From Methylobacterium aquaticum (GTDB lineage Bacteria > Pseudomonadota > Alphaproteobacteria > Rhizobiales > Beijerinckiaceae): a stretch of DNA of 64,000 nucleotides. The notes below the pieces were generated by a model that saw only the letters and a program-made list of their open reading frames with translations, searched no databases and had not been told where the DNA came from. Made by a program: the position numbers and the translations under genes. Numbering within the stretch: position 1 is the first letter of the stretch; every line of letters begins with the position of its first letter. Below, piece after piece: positions 35,562 through 46,345 of this stretch. Location: assembly GCF_016804325.1 (NCBI RefSeq), contig NZ_CP043627.1:6159501-6223500 (forward strand). The letters are read 5' to 3'.

Positions 35562-38372
35562 CTACCCCTCCGTCTGCGCCGCCTTGAGCCGATAGAGCGC
35601 ATCCAGCGCCTCGCGCGGGCTCAGCGCATCCGGGTCGATCCCGTCGAGCAGTTGCACGACCGGATCGGGCTTCGCCACGGGCACAGGTGCGGGAGGAGCT
35701 GCCGGCATGGCGGCGAAGAGCGGCAATTCGGCGGGCGCCTTCCGCCGGCCGGACCCGCCCTCCCCTCGCTCCAGCTCGGCGAGCAGGGCCTTGGCGCGGG
35801 CGATCACCGGGGCGGGCAGGCCGGCCAGCCGCGCGACCTGGAGGCCGTAGGAGCGGTCGGCCGCACCCGGCACCACCTCGTGCAGGAAGACCACGTCGCC
35901 CTTCCACTCGGTCACCTTGAGGGTAGCGTTGGAGAGGCGGTCGAGGCGTTGCGCCAAGCCCGTCAGCTCGTGGAAATGGGTGGCGAAGAGCGCCCGGCAG
36001 CCATTGGCGCCGTGCAGGTGCTCCAGGCAGGCCCAGGCGATCGACAGGCCGTCGAAGGTCGCGGTGCCCCGCCCGATCTCGTCGAGCACCACCAGGGAGC
36101 GCTTCGTCGCCTGGTTGAGGATCGCCGCGGTCTCGACCATCTCGACCATGAAGGTCGAGTGGCCGCGTGCCAGGTCGTCGGCGGCGCCGACGCGGGAGAA
36201 CAGCCGGTCGACGAGGCCGAGATGGGCCGAGGTCGCCGGCACGAAGGCGCCCATCTGGGCCAGCACCGCGATCAAGGCGTTCTGGCGCAGGAAGGTCGAC
36301 TTGCCGCCCATGTTCGGGCCGGTGACGAGGAGGATCTGGCCGGCTTCGGTGCCCGACAGGTCGCAGGCATTGGCGATGAAGGCCTCGCCGGCCCTGGTCA
36401 GCGCCGCCTCGACGACGGGATGGCGCCCGCCCTCGATCCGGAAGGCGAGGCCGTCATCGACGCGAGGGCGGGTCCAGTTCAGCTCGACGGCGAGTTCCGC
36501 GTGCGAGGCCGCGACATCCAAAGCCGCGAGCGCGCCGGCCGCCGCCACGATCGAATCGGATTCGGCCATCACGGCCTTGGACAGGCCCTCGAAGATCTCG
36601 AGTTCGAGGGCGAGCCCCCGGCCGGCGGCGTTGGCGATCCTGGTTTCCAGCTCGCCCAGCTCGACGCTGGTGAAGCGCATCGCATCCACCATGGTCTGGC
36701 GGTGGACGAAGGTGGCGCGCCAGGGATCCTTCAGCAGGGTCTCGCCGAAGGCCTGCGGCACCTCGATGAAGTAGCCGAGCAGGTTGTTGTGCTTGATCCG
36801 CAGCGTCCGGCAGCCGGTCTCCGAGGCGTAGCGGGCCTGGAGCCCGGCGACGACCTGGCGTGAATCGCGCTGGAGCGTGCGGGATTCGTCGAGCTCGGGC
36901 CGGTAGCCCTCACGGACGAAATTGCCGTCGCGGCGCTGCAACGGCAGGTCGTCGGCGAGCGCCGCGGCGAGATCGTCGGCAAGCGCCTCGTCGAGGCCGG
37001 CGAGGATGCGGGCGGCCTTGCCGATCTCGCCCGGCAGCGCGCCGGCCCCGGCGAGCGCGGTGGCGATGCCGCGGGCGGCCATGAGCCCGTCGCGGAGCGC
37101 GGCGAGGTCGCGGGGGCCGGCCCGGCCGAGGCCGATCCGGGTCAAGGCGCGAGCCATGTCGGGGGCCCGCGCCAGCTCGGCCCGCAGTTCCGCCCGCAAG
37201 GCCCCCTCGGCCACCAGGAACTCGACCGCGTCGTGGCGGCGCCGGATCAGCGCGAGATCGGTCGAGGGGCCGGCCAGCCGCTCGGCGAGCAGCCGTGCCC
37301 CGGCGCCGCCGACCGTGCGGTCGATGGCGGCGAGCAGGCTGCCTGCGCGCTCGCCCGAGAGGGTGCGGGTGAGTTCCAGGTTCTGGCGCGTCGCCGCGTC
37401 GATCATCAGGCTCGCGCCCGCCGCCTGGCGGGCCGGCGGGCTCAAGGTCACCTTGGCGCCGAGCTGGGTGCGGGCGATGTAGTGCAGGACGGCGCCCGCC
37501 GCCGCGATCTCGACCCGGCTGAAGGCGCCGAACCCGTCGAGGGTCTGGACGCCGAACTGCTCCTTGATCGCCCGCTCGGCCGAGGCCGGATCGACGTCGC
37601 CGCGGCCGACCGGGGTGACGGCGGCCCGGGTGTCGCGCCACAGCCGGGACACGTCCGGATCCTGGTGGATCGCGTCGCCCATCACGATCTCGCGCGGATC
37701 GAGGCGGGCGATCTCGGCGGCCAGGCCGGCGCCGTCGACCTCGCCGAGGGAGAAGCGCCCGGTCGAGATGTCGACGGCGGCCAGCCCGTAACACCAGGCC
37801 GAATCCGAGGCGCGGCGGCGGGCGAGCGCCAGGAGCACGTTGGCCCGGCCGGGATCGAGCAGGCGGTCTTCCGTGATGGTGCCTGGCGTCACGAGGCGCA
37901 CCACCTCGCGCCGCACCACCGATTTCGAGCCGCGCTTCTTGGCTTCCGCCGGATCCTCGGTCTGCTCACAGACCGCGACCCGGTGGCCGAGCCCGATCAG
38001 GCGCTGGAGGTAATCGTCGGAGCGCTCGACCGGCACGCCGCACATCGGGATGTCGGCGCCGCCATGCTTGCCGCGGCGGGTGAGCACGATGCCGAGCGCC
38101 CGCGAGGCGGTCTCGGCATCCTCGAAGAACAGCTCGTAGAAATCCCCCATGCGGTAGAACAGCAGGGAATCGGGATTGGCCGCCTTGATCTCGATGTACT
38201 GCGCCATCATCGGCGAGACCTTGGCCTCGTCGTCGGGCGCGGCGGAACGCCGGCCGCGGGCGGGCGGCGGCGCAGGCGCCTCGTCGGCGGGCTCGTACGC
38301 CTCGTTGCGCAGCAGGCGGCCGGTATCGCTGTCCATCGTCATGAGATCGGGGGGCTGTCGGGTCCGCGGCAT
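35562..38372 (-). CDS. mutS: DNA mismatch repair protein MutS
   Basis: This 936-residue protein recognises mismatches and starts repair with MutL. The mismatch-binding Phe-x-Glu is in [17 protein letters not shown], Walker A is GPNMGGKST, and the dimer-interface region [15 protein letters not shown] and ATPase motif [15 protein letters not shown] are intact. A long N-terminal extension (about 55 residues, Pro/Ala-rich) precedes the domain. The start at 38372 lacks a clear ribosome-binding site; ATGs at 38342 and 38336 are alternatives. Confidence 0.95.
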   Translation of the reverse strand: MPRTRQPPDLMTMDSDTGRLLRNEAYEPADEAPAPPPARGRRSAAPDDEAKVSPMMAQYIEIKAANPDSLLFYRMGDFYELFFEDAETASRALGIVLTRRGKHGGADIPMCGVPVERSDDYLQRLIGLGHRVAVCEQTEDPAEAKKRGSKSVVRREVVRLVTPGTITEDRLLDPGRANVLLALARRRASDSAWCYGLAAVDISTGRFSLGEVDGAGLAAEIARLDPREIVMGDAIHQDPDVSRLWRDTRAAVTPVGRGDVDPASAERAIKEQFGVQTLDGFGAFSRVEIAAAGAVLHYIARTQLGAKVTLSPPARQAAGASLMIDAATRQNLELTRTLSGERAGSLLAAIDRTVGGAGARLLAERLAGPSTDLALIRRRHDAVEFLVAEGALRAELRAELARAPDMARALTRIGLGRAGPRDLAALRDGLMAARGIATALAGAGALPGEIGKAARILAGLDEALADDLAAALADDLPLQRRDGNFVREGYRPELDESRTLQRDSRQVVAGLQARYASETGCRTLRIKHNNLLGYFIEVPQAFGETLLKDPWRATFVHRQTMVDAMRFTSVELGELETRIANAAGRGLALELEIFEGLSKAVMAESDSIVAAAGALAALDVAASHAELAVELNWTRPRVDDGLAFRIEGGRHPVVEAALTRAGEAFIANACDLSGTEAGQILLVTGPNMGGKSTFLRQNALIAVLAQMGAFVPATSAHLGLVDRLFSRVGAADDLARGHSTFMVEMVETAAILNQATKRSLVVLDEIGRGTATFDGLSIAWACLEHLHGANGCRALFATHFHELTGLAQRLDRLSNATLKVTEWKGDVVFLHEVVPGAADRSYGLQVARLAGLPAPVIARAKALLAELERGEGGSGRRKAPAELPLFAAMPAAPPAPVPVAKPDPVVQLLDGIDPDALSPREALDALYRLKAAQTEG

Positions 38373-38570
38373 CGTGGTCTGGCAGACTAACAGAGGCGGA
38401 GGCGCAGGCTCCAGGCCGGCACAGCGGGGATGATGGGGATGGTCGTCCCCGATTAAAATGGCCGACCGATCGGGTTTAGCGCTCCGGCGCCGCTTGAGCC
38501 GGCCGGATCATGGCCCTAAGGGACGTGTCCCGCGGTCAGCGTGATCCTGTCGTTGAAAGAAGAGCTTGGC

Positions 38571-40862
38571 ATGAGCGAGTCCCGCCCCGTCACCCGCGGC
38601 AAGCGCCCGACCTTCACCGACCAGGAGGCGCTGCAATTCCACCAGCAGGGCCGCCCGGGCAAGCTGGAGGTGGTGGCGACGAAGCCGATGGCGACGCAGC
38701 GCGACCTGTCGCTCGCCTACTCGCCCGGCGTCGCCGTGCCGGTGCTCGCCATCGCGGACGATCCGGCACTCGCCTACGACTACACCGCCAAGGGCAACCT
38801 CGTGGCGGTGATCTCGAACGGCACCGCGATCCTCGGCCTCGGCAATCGCGGCGCGCTCGCCTCGAAGCCCGTGATGGAGGGCAAGGCCGTCCTGTTCAAG
38901 CGCTTCGCCGACATCGATTCCTTCGACCTCGAGGTCGGGACGGAGGATGCCGAGGCGTTCATCAACTGCGTGCGCTATCTCGGGCCGACCTTCGGCGGCA
39001 TCAACCTGGAGGACATCAAGGCCCCCGAGTGCTTCATCATCGAGGAGCGCCTGCGGGAATTGATGGACATCCCGGTCTTCCACGACGACCAGCACGGCAC
39101 CGCGATCATCTCGGCGGCGGGCATCATCAACGCCCTGCACCTGACCGGCCGCGACATCTCCGAGGCCAGGCTCGTCGTCAACGGCGCGGGTGCGGCGGGC
39201 ATCGCCTGCATCGAGCTCGTCAAGGCGCTGGGCTTCCGCTCCGAGAACGTGATCCTGTGCGACACCAAGGGCGTGGTGTTCCAGGGCCGCACCGAGGGCA
39301 TGAACCAGTGGAAGTCGGCCCACGCGGTCGCGACCTCGAAGCGCACCCTCGAGGAGGCGCTGGAGGGCGCCGACATCGTGTTCGGCCTCTCGGTGAAGGG
39401 CGCCTTCACCCCTGAAATGATCGCCTCGATGGCGCCGCAGCCGATCATCTTCGCGATGGCGAACCCGAATCCGGAGATCACTCCCGAAGAGGTGGCGCAG
39501 GTCCGCGACGACGCGATCGTGGCGACCGGGCGCTCGGACTACCCGAACCAGGTCAACAACGTTCTGGGCTTCCCCTACATCTTCCGCGGCGCGCTCGACG
39601 TGCACGCGACCACGATCAACATGGAGATGAAGATCGCGGCGGCGCAGGCGCTCGCCGCGCTCGCCCGCGAGGACGTGCCGGACGAGGTGGCGGCGGCCTA
39701 CCAGGGCACGCGGCCGCGCTTCGGGCGCGAGTACATCATCCCGGTGCCGTTCGATCCGCGCCTCATCTTCACCATCCCGCCGGCGGTGGCGAAGGCCGCG
39801 ATGGAGACCGGGGTCGCCCGCAAGCCCATCGACAACATGGACCGCTACCGGGCCCAGCTCTCGGCCCGGCGCGATCCCGTCGCCGGCACGCTGAACCGGG
39901 TGTTCGAGCGGGTGCGCAAGTACCCCAAGCGCGTCGTCTTCGCCGAGGGCGAGGAGGAGGTGGTGATCCGCGCCGCGATCTCCTTCGTCAACCAGGGTCT
40001 CGGCACCGCGATCCTGGTCGGCCGCGAGGACCGGGTGATGGCCAATGCCGAGGCCGCCGGCATCGATCTCGCCGGCCGCGACAACATCGAGATCCACAAC
40101 GCCGCGAAGTCCGACCGCAACAGCGTCTACGCGCAGTTCCTCTACGCGAGGATGCAGCGCAAGGGCTACCTGTTCCGCGACTGCCAGCGCCTGATCAACC
40201 AGGACCGCAACCACTTCGCCGCCTCGATGGTGGCCCTCGGCGACGCCGACGCGATGGTGACCGGCACCACCCGCAACTACTCGATCGCGCTCGAGGACGT
40301 GCGCCGGGTCATCGACCACAAGCCCGGCCACCGGGTGATCGGCGTCTCGCTCTGCCTCGCCCGCGGCCGGGTGGTGCTGGTGGCCGACACCGCGATCCAC
40401 GAGATGCCGAGTGCCGAGGAACTCGCCGGCATCGCCATTGAGGCGGCGGGCGTGGCGCGGCGCCTCGGCTACGAGCCGCGGGTGGCGATGCTGTCGTTCT
40501 CGACCTTCGGCTTCCCCAAGGCCGAGCGCGCCGAGAAGGTGCAGGAGGCGGTGCGCATCCTCGACGGGATGCGGGTCGATTTCGAGTATGACGGCGAGAT
40601 GTCGGCCGATGTCGCGCTGAACAAGGACCTGCTCGCCCAGTACCCGTTCAGCCGCCTCAAGCAGCCGGCCAACGTGCTGGTGATGCCGGCCTTCCACTCG
40701 GCGGCGATCTCCACCAAGATGCTGCAGGAACTCGGCGGCGCCCAGGTGCTCGGGCCGCTGATCGTCGGCCTCGACAAGGCGGTGCAGATCGTCCCGCTCG
40801 GCGCGACCGATTCCGACATCGTCAACATGGCGGCGCTGGCGGCCTACAATATCGGCGGCTGA
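38571..40862 (+). CDS. maeB: NADP-dependent malic enzyme (MaeB type)
   Basis: This 763-residue enzyme converts malate to pyruvate and CO2. The N-terminal 430 residues are the malic enzyme (catalytic [20 protein letters not shown](P) fold [16 protein letters not shown]). The C-terminal 330 residues are a phosphotransacetylase-like domain, probably regulatory, as in MaeB and rhizobial Dme/Tme. The ATG at 38571 follows AAAGAAGAG; a GTG at 38541 is in frame. In a serine-cycle methylotroph such an enzyme would link C4 acids to pyruvate. Confidence 0.94.
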   Translation: MSESRPVTRGKRPTFTDQEALQFHQQGRPGKLEVVATKPMATQRDLSLAYSPGVAVPVLAIADDPALAYDYTAKGNLVAVISNGTAILGLGNRGALASKPVMEGKAVLFKRFADIDSFDLEVGTEDAEAFINCVRYLGPTFGGINLEDIKAPECFIIEERLRELMDIPVFHDDQHGTAIISAAGIINALHLTGRDISEARLVVNGAGAAGIACIELVKALGFRSENVILCDTKGVVFQGRTEGMNQWKSAHAVATSKRTLEEALEGADIVFGLSVKGAFTPEMIASMAPQPIIFAMANPNPEITPEEVAQVRDDAIVATGRSDYPNQVNNVLGFPYIFRGALDVHATTINMEMKIAAAQALAALAREDVPDEVAAAYQGTRPRFGREYIIPVPFDPRLIFTIPPAVAKAAMETGVARKPIDNMDRYRAQLSARRDPVAGTLNRVFERVRKYPKRVVFAEGEEEVVIRAAISFVNQGLGTAILVGREDRVMANAEAAGIDLAGRDNIEIHNAAKSDRNSVYAQFLYARMQRKGYLFRDCQRLINQDRNHFAASMVALGDADAMVTGTTRNYSIALEDVRRVIDHKPGHRVIGVSLCLARGRVVLVADTAIHEMPSAEELAGIAIEAAGVARRLGYEPRVAMLSFSTFGFPKAERAEKVQEAVRILDGMRVDFEYDGEMSADVALNKDLLAQYPFSRLKQPANVLVMPAFHSAAISTKMLQELGGAQVLGPLIVGLDKAVQIVPLGATDSDIVNMAALAAYNIGG

Positions 40863-40947
40863 CCGGCGGGCCCATCCCTCCGTTCCCCCGATTCGCGACC
40901 CGGCCTGAAAGCCCGTTCGATCGAATCGGCCGCCTCGACATTCCCCT

Positions 40948-40985
40948 CGTCATTCCGGAGCCGTGCAGCGGAGCCCGGAATGACG
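40948..40985. repeat. REP-like palindrome (GTCATTCCGG family), second copy
   Basis: CGTCATTCCGG (40948-40958) and its complement (40975-40985) form an 11-bp stem with a 16-base interior rich in GCGGAGC. It is the same family as 12882-12936 and lies after maeB, where it may help end transcription. Confidence 0.8.
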
Positions 40986-41111
40986 GGGTGGTTTGCGATC
41001 TTCAGGATCCAGACGCCGACCCCAGGAGGGCGGCGTGGCCGCGAGGGATCGCCCTGGCGCCTGGGTCGCATCGCAACTTGACACCCGCCCCCACACCCCC
41101 ACTCTTCCCCG

Positions 41112-41216
41112 CTCCCAGGGGAGCCTCGCGAGGAGGCTGAGATTCCGCCGGTCCGGACCCGTCCGGGCACCGCGGTGACCCTATGAACCTGATCCGGGTC
41201 ATGCCGGCGTAGGGAT
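41112..41216 (+). promoter_or_regulatory. TPP (thiamine pyrophosphate) riboswitch
   Basis: The conserved thi-box elements are in order: GGGGAGCC (41118-41125), AGGCTGAGATTC (41133-41144), GACCC (41177-41181), ATGAACCTGATCCGGGTCAT (41183-41202), then GCCGGCGTAGGGA (41203-41215). The closing P1 pairs TCCC (41113-41116) with GGGA (41212-41215). About 100 bases separate it from the first gene; there a small hairpin (CGCCC/GGGCG, 41286-41300) abuts the GAGG ribosome-binding site, and CGCGAGG (41299-41305) is complementary to CCTCGCG (41124-41130), so control of translation is plausible. Binding of TPP should turn the downstream operon off. Confidence 0.95.
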
Positions 41217-41313
41217 GCGGGACCGGCGCGGCCTGGGGCCGATCGCTCCGTCTTTTCGCGCATGATCTCCGCTCGGTCTGGCCTTCGCCCGGAATGGGCG
41301 CGAGGTGGCCGTG

Positions 41314-42390
41314 ATGTCGCAAGCGGAGATCGTCGAGGCCCTGCTCGACTTCATCGGACAGCCGGGCGCGAGCGAGGCGGAGTTCGAGGCGCTGGCGCTG
41401 CGGCTCTTCGCCTATCAGTTCACCCATAACGCGCCGTATCGCCGCTTCGCGCAACAGCGCGGGCGCACGCCGCTCGCCGTGCGGCGCTGGCGCGACATCC
41501 CGGCGGTACCGATCAAGGCGTTCAAGGACCTGACCTTGAGCTGCCGTCCGCCCGACGCGGCCGCGCGGGTGTTCATGACGAGCGGCACGACCGGGAGCGG
41601 GCGCGGCCGCAGCTATCACCCGACGCTCGCGGTCTACGACGCCTCGATGCTGGCGGGTTTCGCCGCCCGGATCATGCGCGGGCGGGACAGGATCCGGATG
41701 GGAATCCTGTTTCCGGACGAGGCGGCTTTGCCGAACTCCTCGCTGGCCCATTACCTGGCGCTGGCCAAGGACCATTTCGGCACGTCGGACAGCGCGGTCT
41801 TCGTCGGGCCGAACGGCCTCGACCTCGATGCGCTGCTGGCGGCTTTGGCGCAGGCCGAAGCCTCGGGCGAGCCCTATGCCCTTCTGGGAGCCACCTACGC
41901 CTTCGTGCCGGTGATGGACGCGCTGAAGGAGCGAGGCCGCCGCTTCGCCCTGCCGCCGGGAAGCTTCCTGTTCGATACCGGCGGCTTCAAGGGCCAGTCG
42001 CGTGAGATCGAGCCGGACGCCTTCTATGACGGGCTCTCGGCAAGCTTCGGCGTGCCGCGCGATTCCTGCCTCAACATGTACGGCATGACCGAGCTGAGTA
42101 CCCAGTTCTACGACGACGGCAACGCAATCTGTCCGCCGGTGAAGTCCGGCCCGCACTGGATCCGCAGCCGCGTCGTCGATCCGCTCACCGGCATCGATGT
42201 CCCCGAGGGCGAGACCGGCGTGCTGGTCCACCACGATCTCGCTCACTTCAATTCCGTCTCGGCGATCCTCACCGAGGATGCCGGCGTGATCGTACCGGGC
42301 GGCTTCCGGCTGCTCGGCCGGGTCGAGGGATCGGCGTCGCGCGGCTGCTCGGTCGCGGTGGCCGAGTTCCTGGCCGCCGCGCAGGGATGA
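41314..42390 (+). CDS. LuxE-like acyl-protein synthetase (carboxylate-activating)
   Basis: This 358-residue protein belongs to the LuxE branch of adenylate-forming enzymes. The nucleotide loop is FMTSGTTGSGRGRSYH, followed by FDTGGFKGQSR and the MYGMTELSTQFYD motif that closes the adenylation site. In LuxE a Cys close to the C-terminus accepts the acyl group; here Cys at about residue 345 (SRGCSVAVAEFL) fits. It would activate a carboxylic acid with ATP and hand it to the LuxC-like reductase encoded next. The ATG at 41314 has GAGG eight bases upstream; GTGs at 41305 and 41311 are in frame. No luciferase genes are present, so light production is not the role. Confidence 0.85.
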   Translation: MSQAEIVEALLDFIGQPGASEAEFEALALRLFAYQFTHNAPYRRFAQQRGRTPLAVRRWRDIPAVPIKAFKDLTLSCRPPDAAARVFMTSGTTGSGRGRSYHPTLAVYDASMLAGFAARIMRGRDRIRMGILFPDEAALPNSSLAHYLALAKDHFGTSDSAVFVGPNGLDLDALLAALAQAEASGEPYALLGATYAFVPVMDALKERGRRFALPPGSFLFDTGGFKGQSREIEPDAFYDGLSASFGVPRDSCLNMYGMTELSTQFYDDGNAICPPVKSGPHWIRSRVVDPLTGIDVPEGETGVLVHHDLAHFNSVSAILTEDAGVIVPGGFRLLGRVEGSASRGCSVAVAEFLAAAQG

Positions 42391-43841
42391 GCCCGCTCGA
42401 GGAGGCCGGATACCTGCCGGGGCTCGGCCCCGAATCGATCGGCCGGCGCGTCGTCGAGCATCGGGCCTGGGGCGAGACCGTCGCGGTGGCGCTGCCGGAC
42501 CTGACCGGGGATCAGGCCGAGGCCCTGTGCCGCCATGTCCGCACCCGCGCCCGCGAGACCTTGCGGCGGATGGAGACGGGCCGGATCGTCGCGGCGATCG
42601 ACCGGGCGAGCGCCTGCCTGCTTGACCGGACCCATCCGCTGCGCCGCAAGGCCGAGGCGCTGCTGCCGGTCGTCACCGGCTACGACCGCGAGACGGTGCG
42701 GCTCGGCCTGACGAGCTATCTGAAGACCTTCCGGCGGCCGCAGCTGCTGCGCTTCCTCGCCGAGGATTTTTCCAATCCGGGCGTGCTCGACGGCTTCCAG
42801 CCGGCGGTGAAGGGCGGGCTGGTGCGGGCGCGGGGGCCGGACCTGCTGCTGCATGTCTGGGCCGGCAACGTCCCGGCCCTGCCGCTGTGGAGCCTCGTCT
42901 CGGGATTGCTGGTCAAGGCCGGCACGGTCGGCAAGCTCGCCTCCGCCGAGCCGCTGACCGCCGGCTGGTTCGCGCAACTGATCGCCGAGGCCGATGCGGA
43001 ACTCGGCGAATGCCTCGCCATCACTTGGTGGAAGGGCGGAGAAGGCGGGTCGGAGGCGGTGTTCCTCACCCAAGCCGAGTGCGTCATGGCGTATGGCGGC
43101 AACGACACCCTGGCGGCGCTCCGCGCGAAAGTCCCGGTCACCACCCGGTTCCTGCCCCACGGCCACCGCATCGGCTTTGCCATGATCGCCCGGGAGGCCC
43201 TGGACAGCCGGCGCGCCGGGCCGCTCGCCCGCCTCGCCGCCCAGGATGTCGTCCGCTACGAGCAGCAGGGCTGCTACGCGCCGCAGATGCTGTTCGTCGA
43301 GCGCGGCGGCTCGGTCGCGCCGCACGAATTCGCCCGCCACCTCGCCCACGAACTCGCCGCTGTCGCGAGCCGCCATCCGCGCCGGCGGCTCGACCCGGGC
43401 GAGGGGGCAGCCATCGCGGCCTGGCGCAGCGCCCACGAGATGCGGGCCCTCGATGGGGGTGCGACGCTGCTCGGCGATCCCGCCGATCCGTGGAGCGTCG
43501 TCCTGCTCGATGCCGCGGTGGCTTTGAGCCCGTCGGGCCTCAACCGCAGCGTGGCGGTCGTCGCGGTCGACGATCTGGCGGAGGTGCCGGCCCTGGTCGC
43601 GCCCCATCGCGTCCATCTCCAGACCGCCGGGATCGCCGCCGCCCCGGCGCGGCTCATGGCGCTCGCCGACGACCTGGCCGGCATCGGCGTCACCCGGATC
43701 TCGGCCATCGGCCGCATGACCGCGCCGGAGGCCGGCTGGCACCATGACGGCCGCTTCAGCCTGCTCGACCTCGTGACGATGACGGAAATCGAGGCCGGCG
43801 CCGAGGCCGCGGCGGAAGGCTTTGCGCCCTATGCCGATTGA
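42387..43841 (+). CDS. LuxC-like acyl reductase
   Basis: This 484-residue protein is of the LuxC family, related to aldehyde dehydrogenases, which reduces an enzyme-bound acyl group to an aldehyde with NADPH. The probable nucleophile is Cys296 in YEQQGCYAPQMLFVE, and the nucleotide site includes WAGNVPALPLWSLVSGLLVK and GTVGKLAS. The ATG overlaps the LuxE-like stop in an ATGA. A LuxE/LuxC pair makes a fatty-acid reductase in luminous bacteria; here the substrate is probably different, given the TPP control and the linked transporter. Confidence 0.85.
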   Translation: MSPLEEAGYLPGLGPESIGRRVVEHRAWGETVAVALPDLTGDQAEALCRHVRTRARETLRRMETGRIVAAIDRASACLLDRTHPLRRKAEALLPVVTGYDRETVRLGLTSYLKTFRRPQLLRFLAEDFSNPGVLDGFQPAVKGGLVRARGPDLLLHVWAGNVPALPLWSLVSGLLVKAGTVGKLASAEPLTAGWFAQLIAEADAELGECLAITWWKGGEGGSEAVFLTQAECVMAYGGNDTLAALRAKVPVTTRFLPHGHRIGFAMIAREALDSRRAGPLARLAAQDVVRYEQQGCYAPQMLFVERGGSVAPHEFARHLAHELAAVASRHPRRRLDPGEGAAIAAWRSAHEMRALDGGATLLGDPADPWSVVLLDAAVALSPSGLNRSVAVVAVDDLAEVPALVAPHRVHLQTAGIAAAPARLMALADDLAGIGVTRISAIGRMTAPEAGWHHDGRFSLLDLVTMTEIEAGAEAAAEGFAPYAD

Positions 43842-44607
43842 CGCCCATCTCGCCCTCGACGGCGTCCGCTACCGCTTCCCCGGCGACGAAGCCGAGACCG
43901 TGGCGGGCGTCGACTGGGCGATCCCCCGCGGGGCGATCCACTGCCTGCTCGGCCGCAGCGGCTGCGGCAAGACCACCCTGCTCAAGCTCGCCGCCGGGCT
44001 GATCGCGCCGGATGCGGGCCTCGTCCGGATCGGCGGGGAGCCTCTGCGCGGGCCGGCGCCGGGCGTCGGCTTCGTGTTCCAGGCCCCGACCCTGCTCGCC
44101 TGGCTCTCCGCCCTCGACAACGTGCTCCTGCCGGTCTCGCTCAAGCGCCGGCCGCAGGGCCCCGACCGGGAGGCGGCCCGCGATCTCCTCGCGGCGATGG
44201 GCCTCGGCGACCTCGCCGGGCGCCGGCCCGGCGCCCTGTCGGGCGGGCAGCAGAGCCGGGTCGCGCTCGCCCGCGCACTGGTGACGCAGCCGGGCCTGCT
44301 CCTCCTCGACGAGCCCTTCGCGGCGCTGGACGCGCTGACCCGCGAGGAGCTGCAGGACGACCTCCTGCGCCTGTGCGCCTCCCGCGGCACCGCGGCGCTG
44401 TTCGTCACCCACGACATCGCCGAGGCCGTCTATCTCGGCGACCGGGTCGGCGTGATGGCGGCCGGGCGCCTGGTCCACGAGGGCGCGATCCCGCTGCCGC
44501 GTCCGCGACCGCCGGGGATCCGCTACGAGCCCGCCTTCGGGGCCGCGTGCCGGTCGCTGCGCGCGGTCATGGACGGTCCCTCCCCGGCGATCGGGCGGGC
44601 GGCGTGA
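43831..44607 (+). CDS. ABC transporter ATP-binding protein
   Basis: This 258-residue ATPase has Walker A LGRSGCGKTT, signature LSGGQQSRVALARALVT, and Walker B LLLLDEPFAALDALTR with HDIAEAV. It belongs to the nitrate/taurine/HMP-type group of importers. The ATG at 43831 lies inside the end of the LuxC-like gene (11-base overlap), and its TGA overlaps the GTG of the permease, so all are coupled. Together with the next two genes it forms one importer under TPP control. Confidence 0.88.
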   Translation: MPIDAHLALDGVRYRFPGDEAETVAGVDWAIPRGAIHCLLGRSGCGKTTLLKLAAGLIAPDAGLVRIGGEPLRGPAPGVGFVFQAPTLLAWLSALDNVLLPVSLKRRPQGPDREAARDLLAAMGLGDLAGRRPGALSGGQQSRVALARALVTQPGLLLLDEPFAALDALTREELQDDLLRLCASRGTAALFVTHDIAEAVYLGDRVGVMAAGRLVHEGAIPLPRPRPPGIRYEPAFGAACRSLRAVMDGPSPAIGRAA

Positions 44608-45353
44608 GGACGCGGCTCGCCTCCGCCCTGCTGCTGGCGGCCCTGCTGATCGCCTGGGAGGCGTGGTGCCGCTCGGGCCGCGTCTCGGCCCTCGTCCTGC
44701 CGGCGCCGTCCGCCGTCGCCGGGACGCTGTGGGGCGAGATCGCCTCCGGCCGGCTCTGGCCGCATCTGCGCGTCACCGCCAGCGAGATGGCCCTGGGCCT
44801 CCTCGCCGGGACGGTGCTGGGGCTCGGCGCCGGCATCCTGCTGTCGGAATGGCCGAGCCTGCACCGGGTGCTGCGCCCCTACGTGCTGGCGAGCCAGCTG
44901 GTGCCGAAGCTGGCGCTCGGCCCCCTGCTGATCCTGTGGTTCGGCTTCGGCCTGACCCCGACCGTGGTGATCACCGCGCTGGTCTGCTTCTTCCCGCTCT
45001 TCGAGAACACCCTGACGGGGCTCGCCCAGGTCGAGCCGGGCCAGCGCGAGCTGTTCCGGATGCTCGGCGCGGGCCGGGTCCAGACCCTGCTGCGCCTGAA
45101 GCTGCCCACCGCCCTGCCGGTGATCCTGGCGGGGTTCCGCGTCGCGATCGTGCTCGCGCTGGTCGGCGCGGTGGTGGGCGAGTTCGTCGGCGGGCGCCAG
45201 GGCCTCGGCGCCTCGATCATCGCCGCGCAGAGCGTGATGGATTCGAGCCTGATCCTGGCCCTGTTCGTGGTGATCACCGCCCTCGGCATGGCCGTCTACG
45301 AGGCCGCCCGGGGGCTCGAATCCCTGATCCTGCGCCGTTACGCGAGAGACTGA
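44604..45353 (+). CDS. ABC transporter permease
   Basis: This 249-residue inner-membrane protein has about six transmembrane helices and the permease-ATPase coupling loop near RELFRMLGAGRVQTLLRLKL. Typical family phrases are PYVLASQLVPKLALGPLLI and LVGAVVGEFVGGRQGLGA. The GTG start at 44604 overlaps the ATPase stop (GTGA). The closest well-known group is the permease of HMP/thiamine-precursor and taurine importers (ThiX/SsuC type). Confidence 0.88.
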   Translation: MRTRLASALLLAALLIAWEAWCRSGRVSALVLPAPSAVAGTLWGEIASGRLWPHLRVTASEMALGLLAGTVLGLGAGILLSEWPSLHRVLRPYVLASQLVPKLALGPLLILWFGFGLTPTVVITALVCFFPLFENTLTGLAQVEPGQRELFRMLGAGRVQTLLRLKLPTALPVILAGFRVAIVLALVGAVVGEFVGGRQGLGASIIAAQSVMDSSLILALFVVITALGMAVYEAARGLESLILRRYARD

Positions 45354-45358
45354 ACCCG

Positions 45359-46345
45359 ATGTCCTTCCGCCTGCTCCTCGTCCTCGCCCTCGCCTGGCTC
45401 GGCTCCTCGGCCCTGGCGCAGACCCTCGACAAGGTCACGGTCGGCGGCTGGAGCCAGCCGATCAGCGAGATCACCAACCTGCTGGCCGAGCCCGATCACG
45501 GGCTGTTCAAGGCCCGGGGCATCGCCCTCGATTACGTGCCGGGCAATGGCGGCGGCTCGGCGATCCAGGCGCTGCTGGCGGGCCAGGCCGACGTCGCCTT
45601 CACCGACCCGGCCTCGTTCTACCTCGCCCTCGACAAGGGGGCGGACCTGGTGGCGATCTACAACATCTACCCGCAGAACGTCTTCAACGTGGTCTCGCCG
45701 AAGAGCCGCGGCATCCGCTCGATCGCCGATCTCAAGGGGAAGCGCGTCGGCGTCTACAGCCTCGCGAGCGGCACCCGCCAGCACCTGCTCCTGCTGCTCG
45801 CCGCCGCCGGGCTGAAGGAGAGCGACGTGACGGTGGAGGTCACGGGGCTCCTCAACTTCGCTCCCCTGATCCAGGGGCAGGTCGATGCGACGGCGGCCAC
45901 CGATACCGGGCTGCTCGTCGGCCGCGCCAAGGGCCTCGGCGACGTCGATGTCATCGCGGTGCGCGACCACCTCAACCTGCCGAGCGACATCTTCGTGGTG
46001 ACGCGCGACGGTTACGAGGCGAGAAAGCCGCTGCTCAAGCGCTTCCTCGCCGCCTACCGCGATTCCGCCGCCTGGATGATCGCCAAGCCCGACGAGGCGG
46101 CGCGGCTCGCGGTCACCCGGGCGATCAACGGCCGCGACGAGGCGATCAACCGCGAGGTGATCTCCTTGCGCAACCTGTCGAGCGTGTCGCCGACCACCGG
46201 GCGCGAGGGGCTGGGCCATTTCGACCTGCCCGTCCTGCAGCAGGGCGCCGACCAGTTCCGCAAGCTCGGCCTCATCAGCCGGCCCCTCGACATGGGGCAG
46301 GTCGTGAAGAGCGACCTGATCCCGGGCAAGGAGGGCACCCGATGA
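45359..46345 (+). CDS. NMT1/THI5-like substrate-binding protein (probable thiamine precursor binder)
   Basis: This 328-residue periplasmic protein has a signal peptide (MSFRLLLVLALAWLGSSALA, cleaved before QTLDK). The mature protein is of the SsuA/THI5 family, with VGGWSQPISEITNLLAEPDH at its start and the typical GGGSAIQALLAGQADVAFTD and SIADLKGKRVGVYSLASGT. The same family binds pyrimidine precursors of thiamine (ThiY), which fits the riboswitch. Taurine- and nitrate-type binders are relatives, so the ligand remains inference. It begins five bases after the permease gene. Confidence 0.85.
   Translation: MSFRLLLVLALAWLGSSALAQTLDKVTVGGWSQPISEITNLLAEPDHGLFKARGIALDYVPGNGGGSAIQALLAGQADVAFTDPASFYLALDKGADLVAIYNIYPQNVFNVVSPKSRGIRSIADLKGKRVGVYSLASGTRQHLLLLLAAAGLKESDVTVEVTGLLNFAPLIQGQVDATAATDTGLLVGRAKGLGDVDVIAVRDHLNLPSDIFVVTRDGYEARKPLLKRFLAAYRDSAAWMIAKPDEAARLAVTRAINGRDEAINREVISLRNLSSVSPTTGREGLGHFDLPVLQQGADQFRKLGLISRPLDMGQVVKSDLIPGKEGTR

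Noticed and set aside
41314..43841. Bioluminescence (lux) operon
   Set aside because: LuxE- and LuxC-like genes occur, but luxA, luxB and luxD are absent and the operon is under a TPP riboswitch with an importer.
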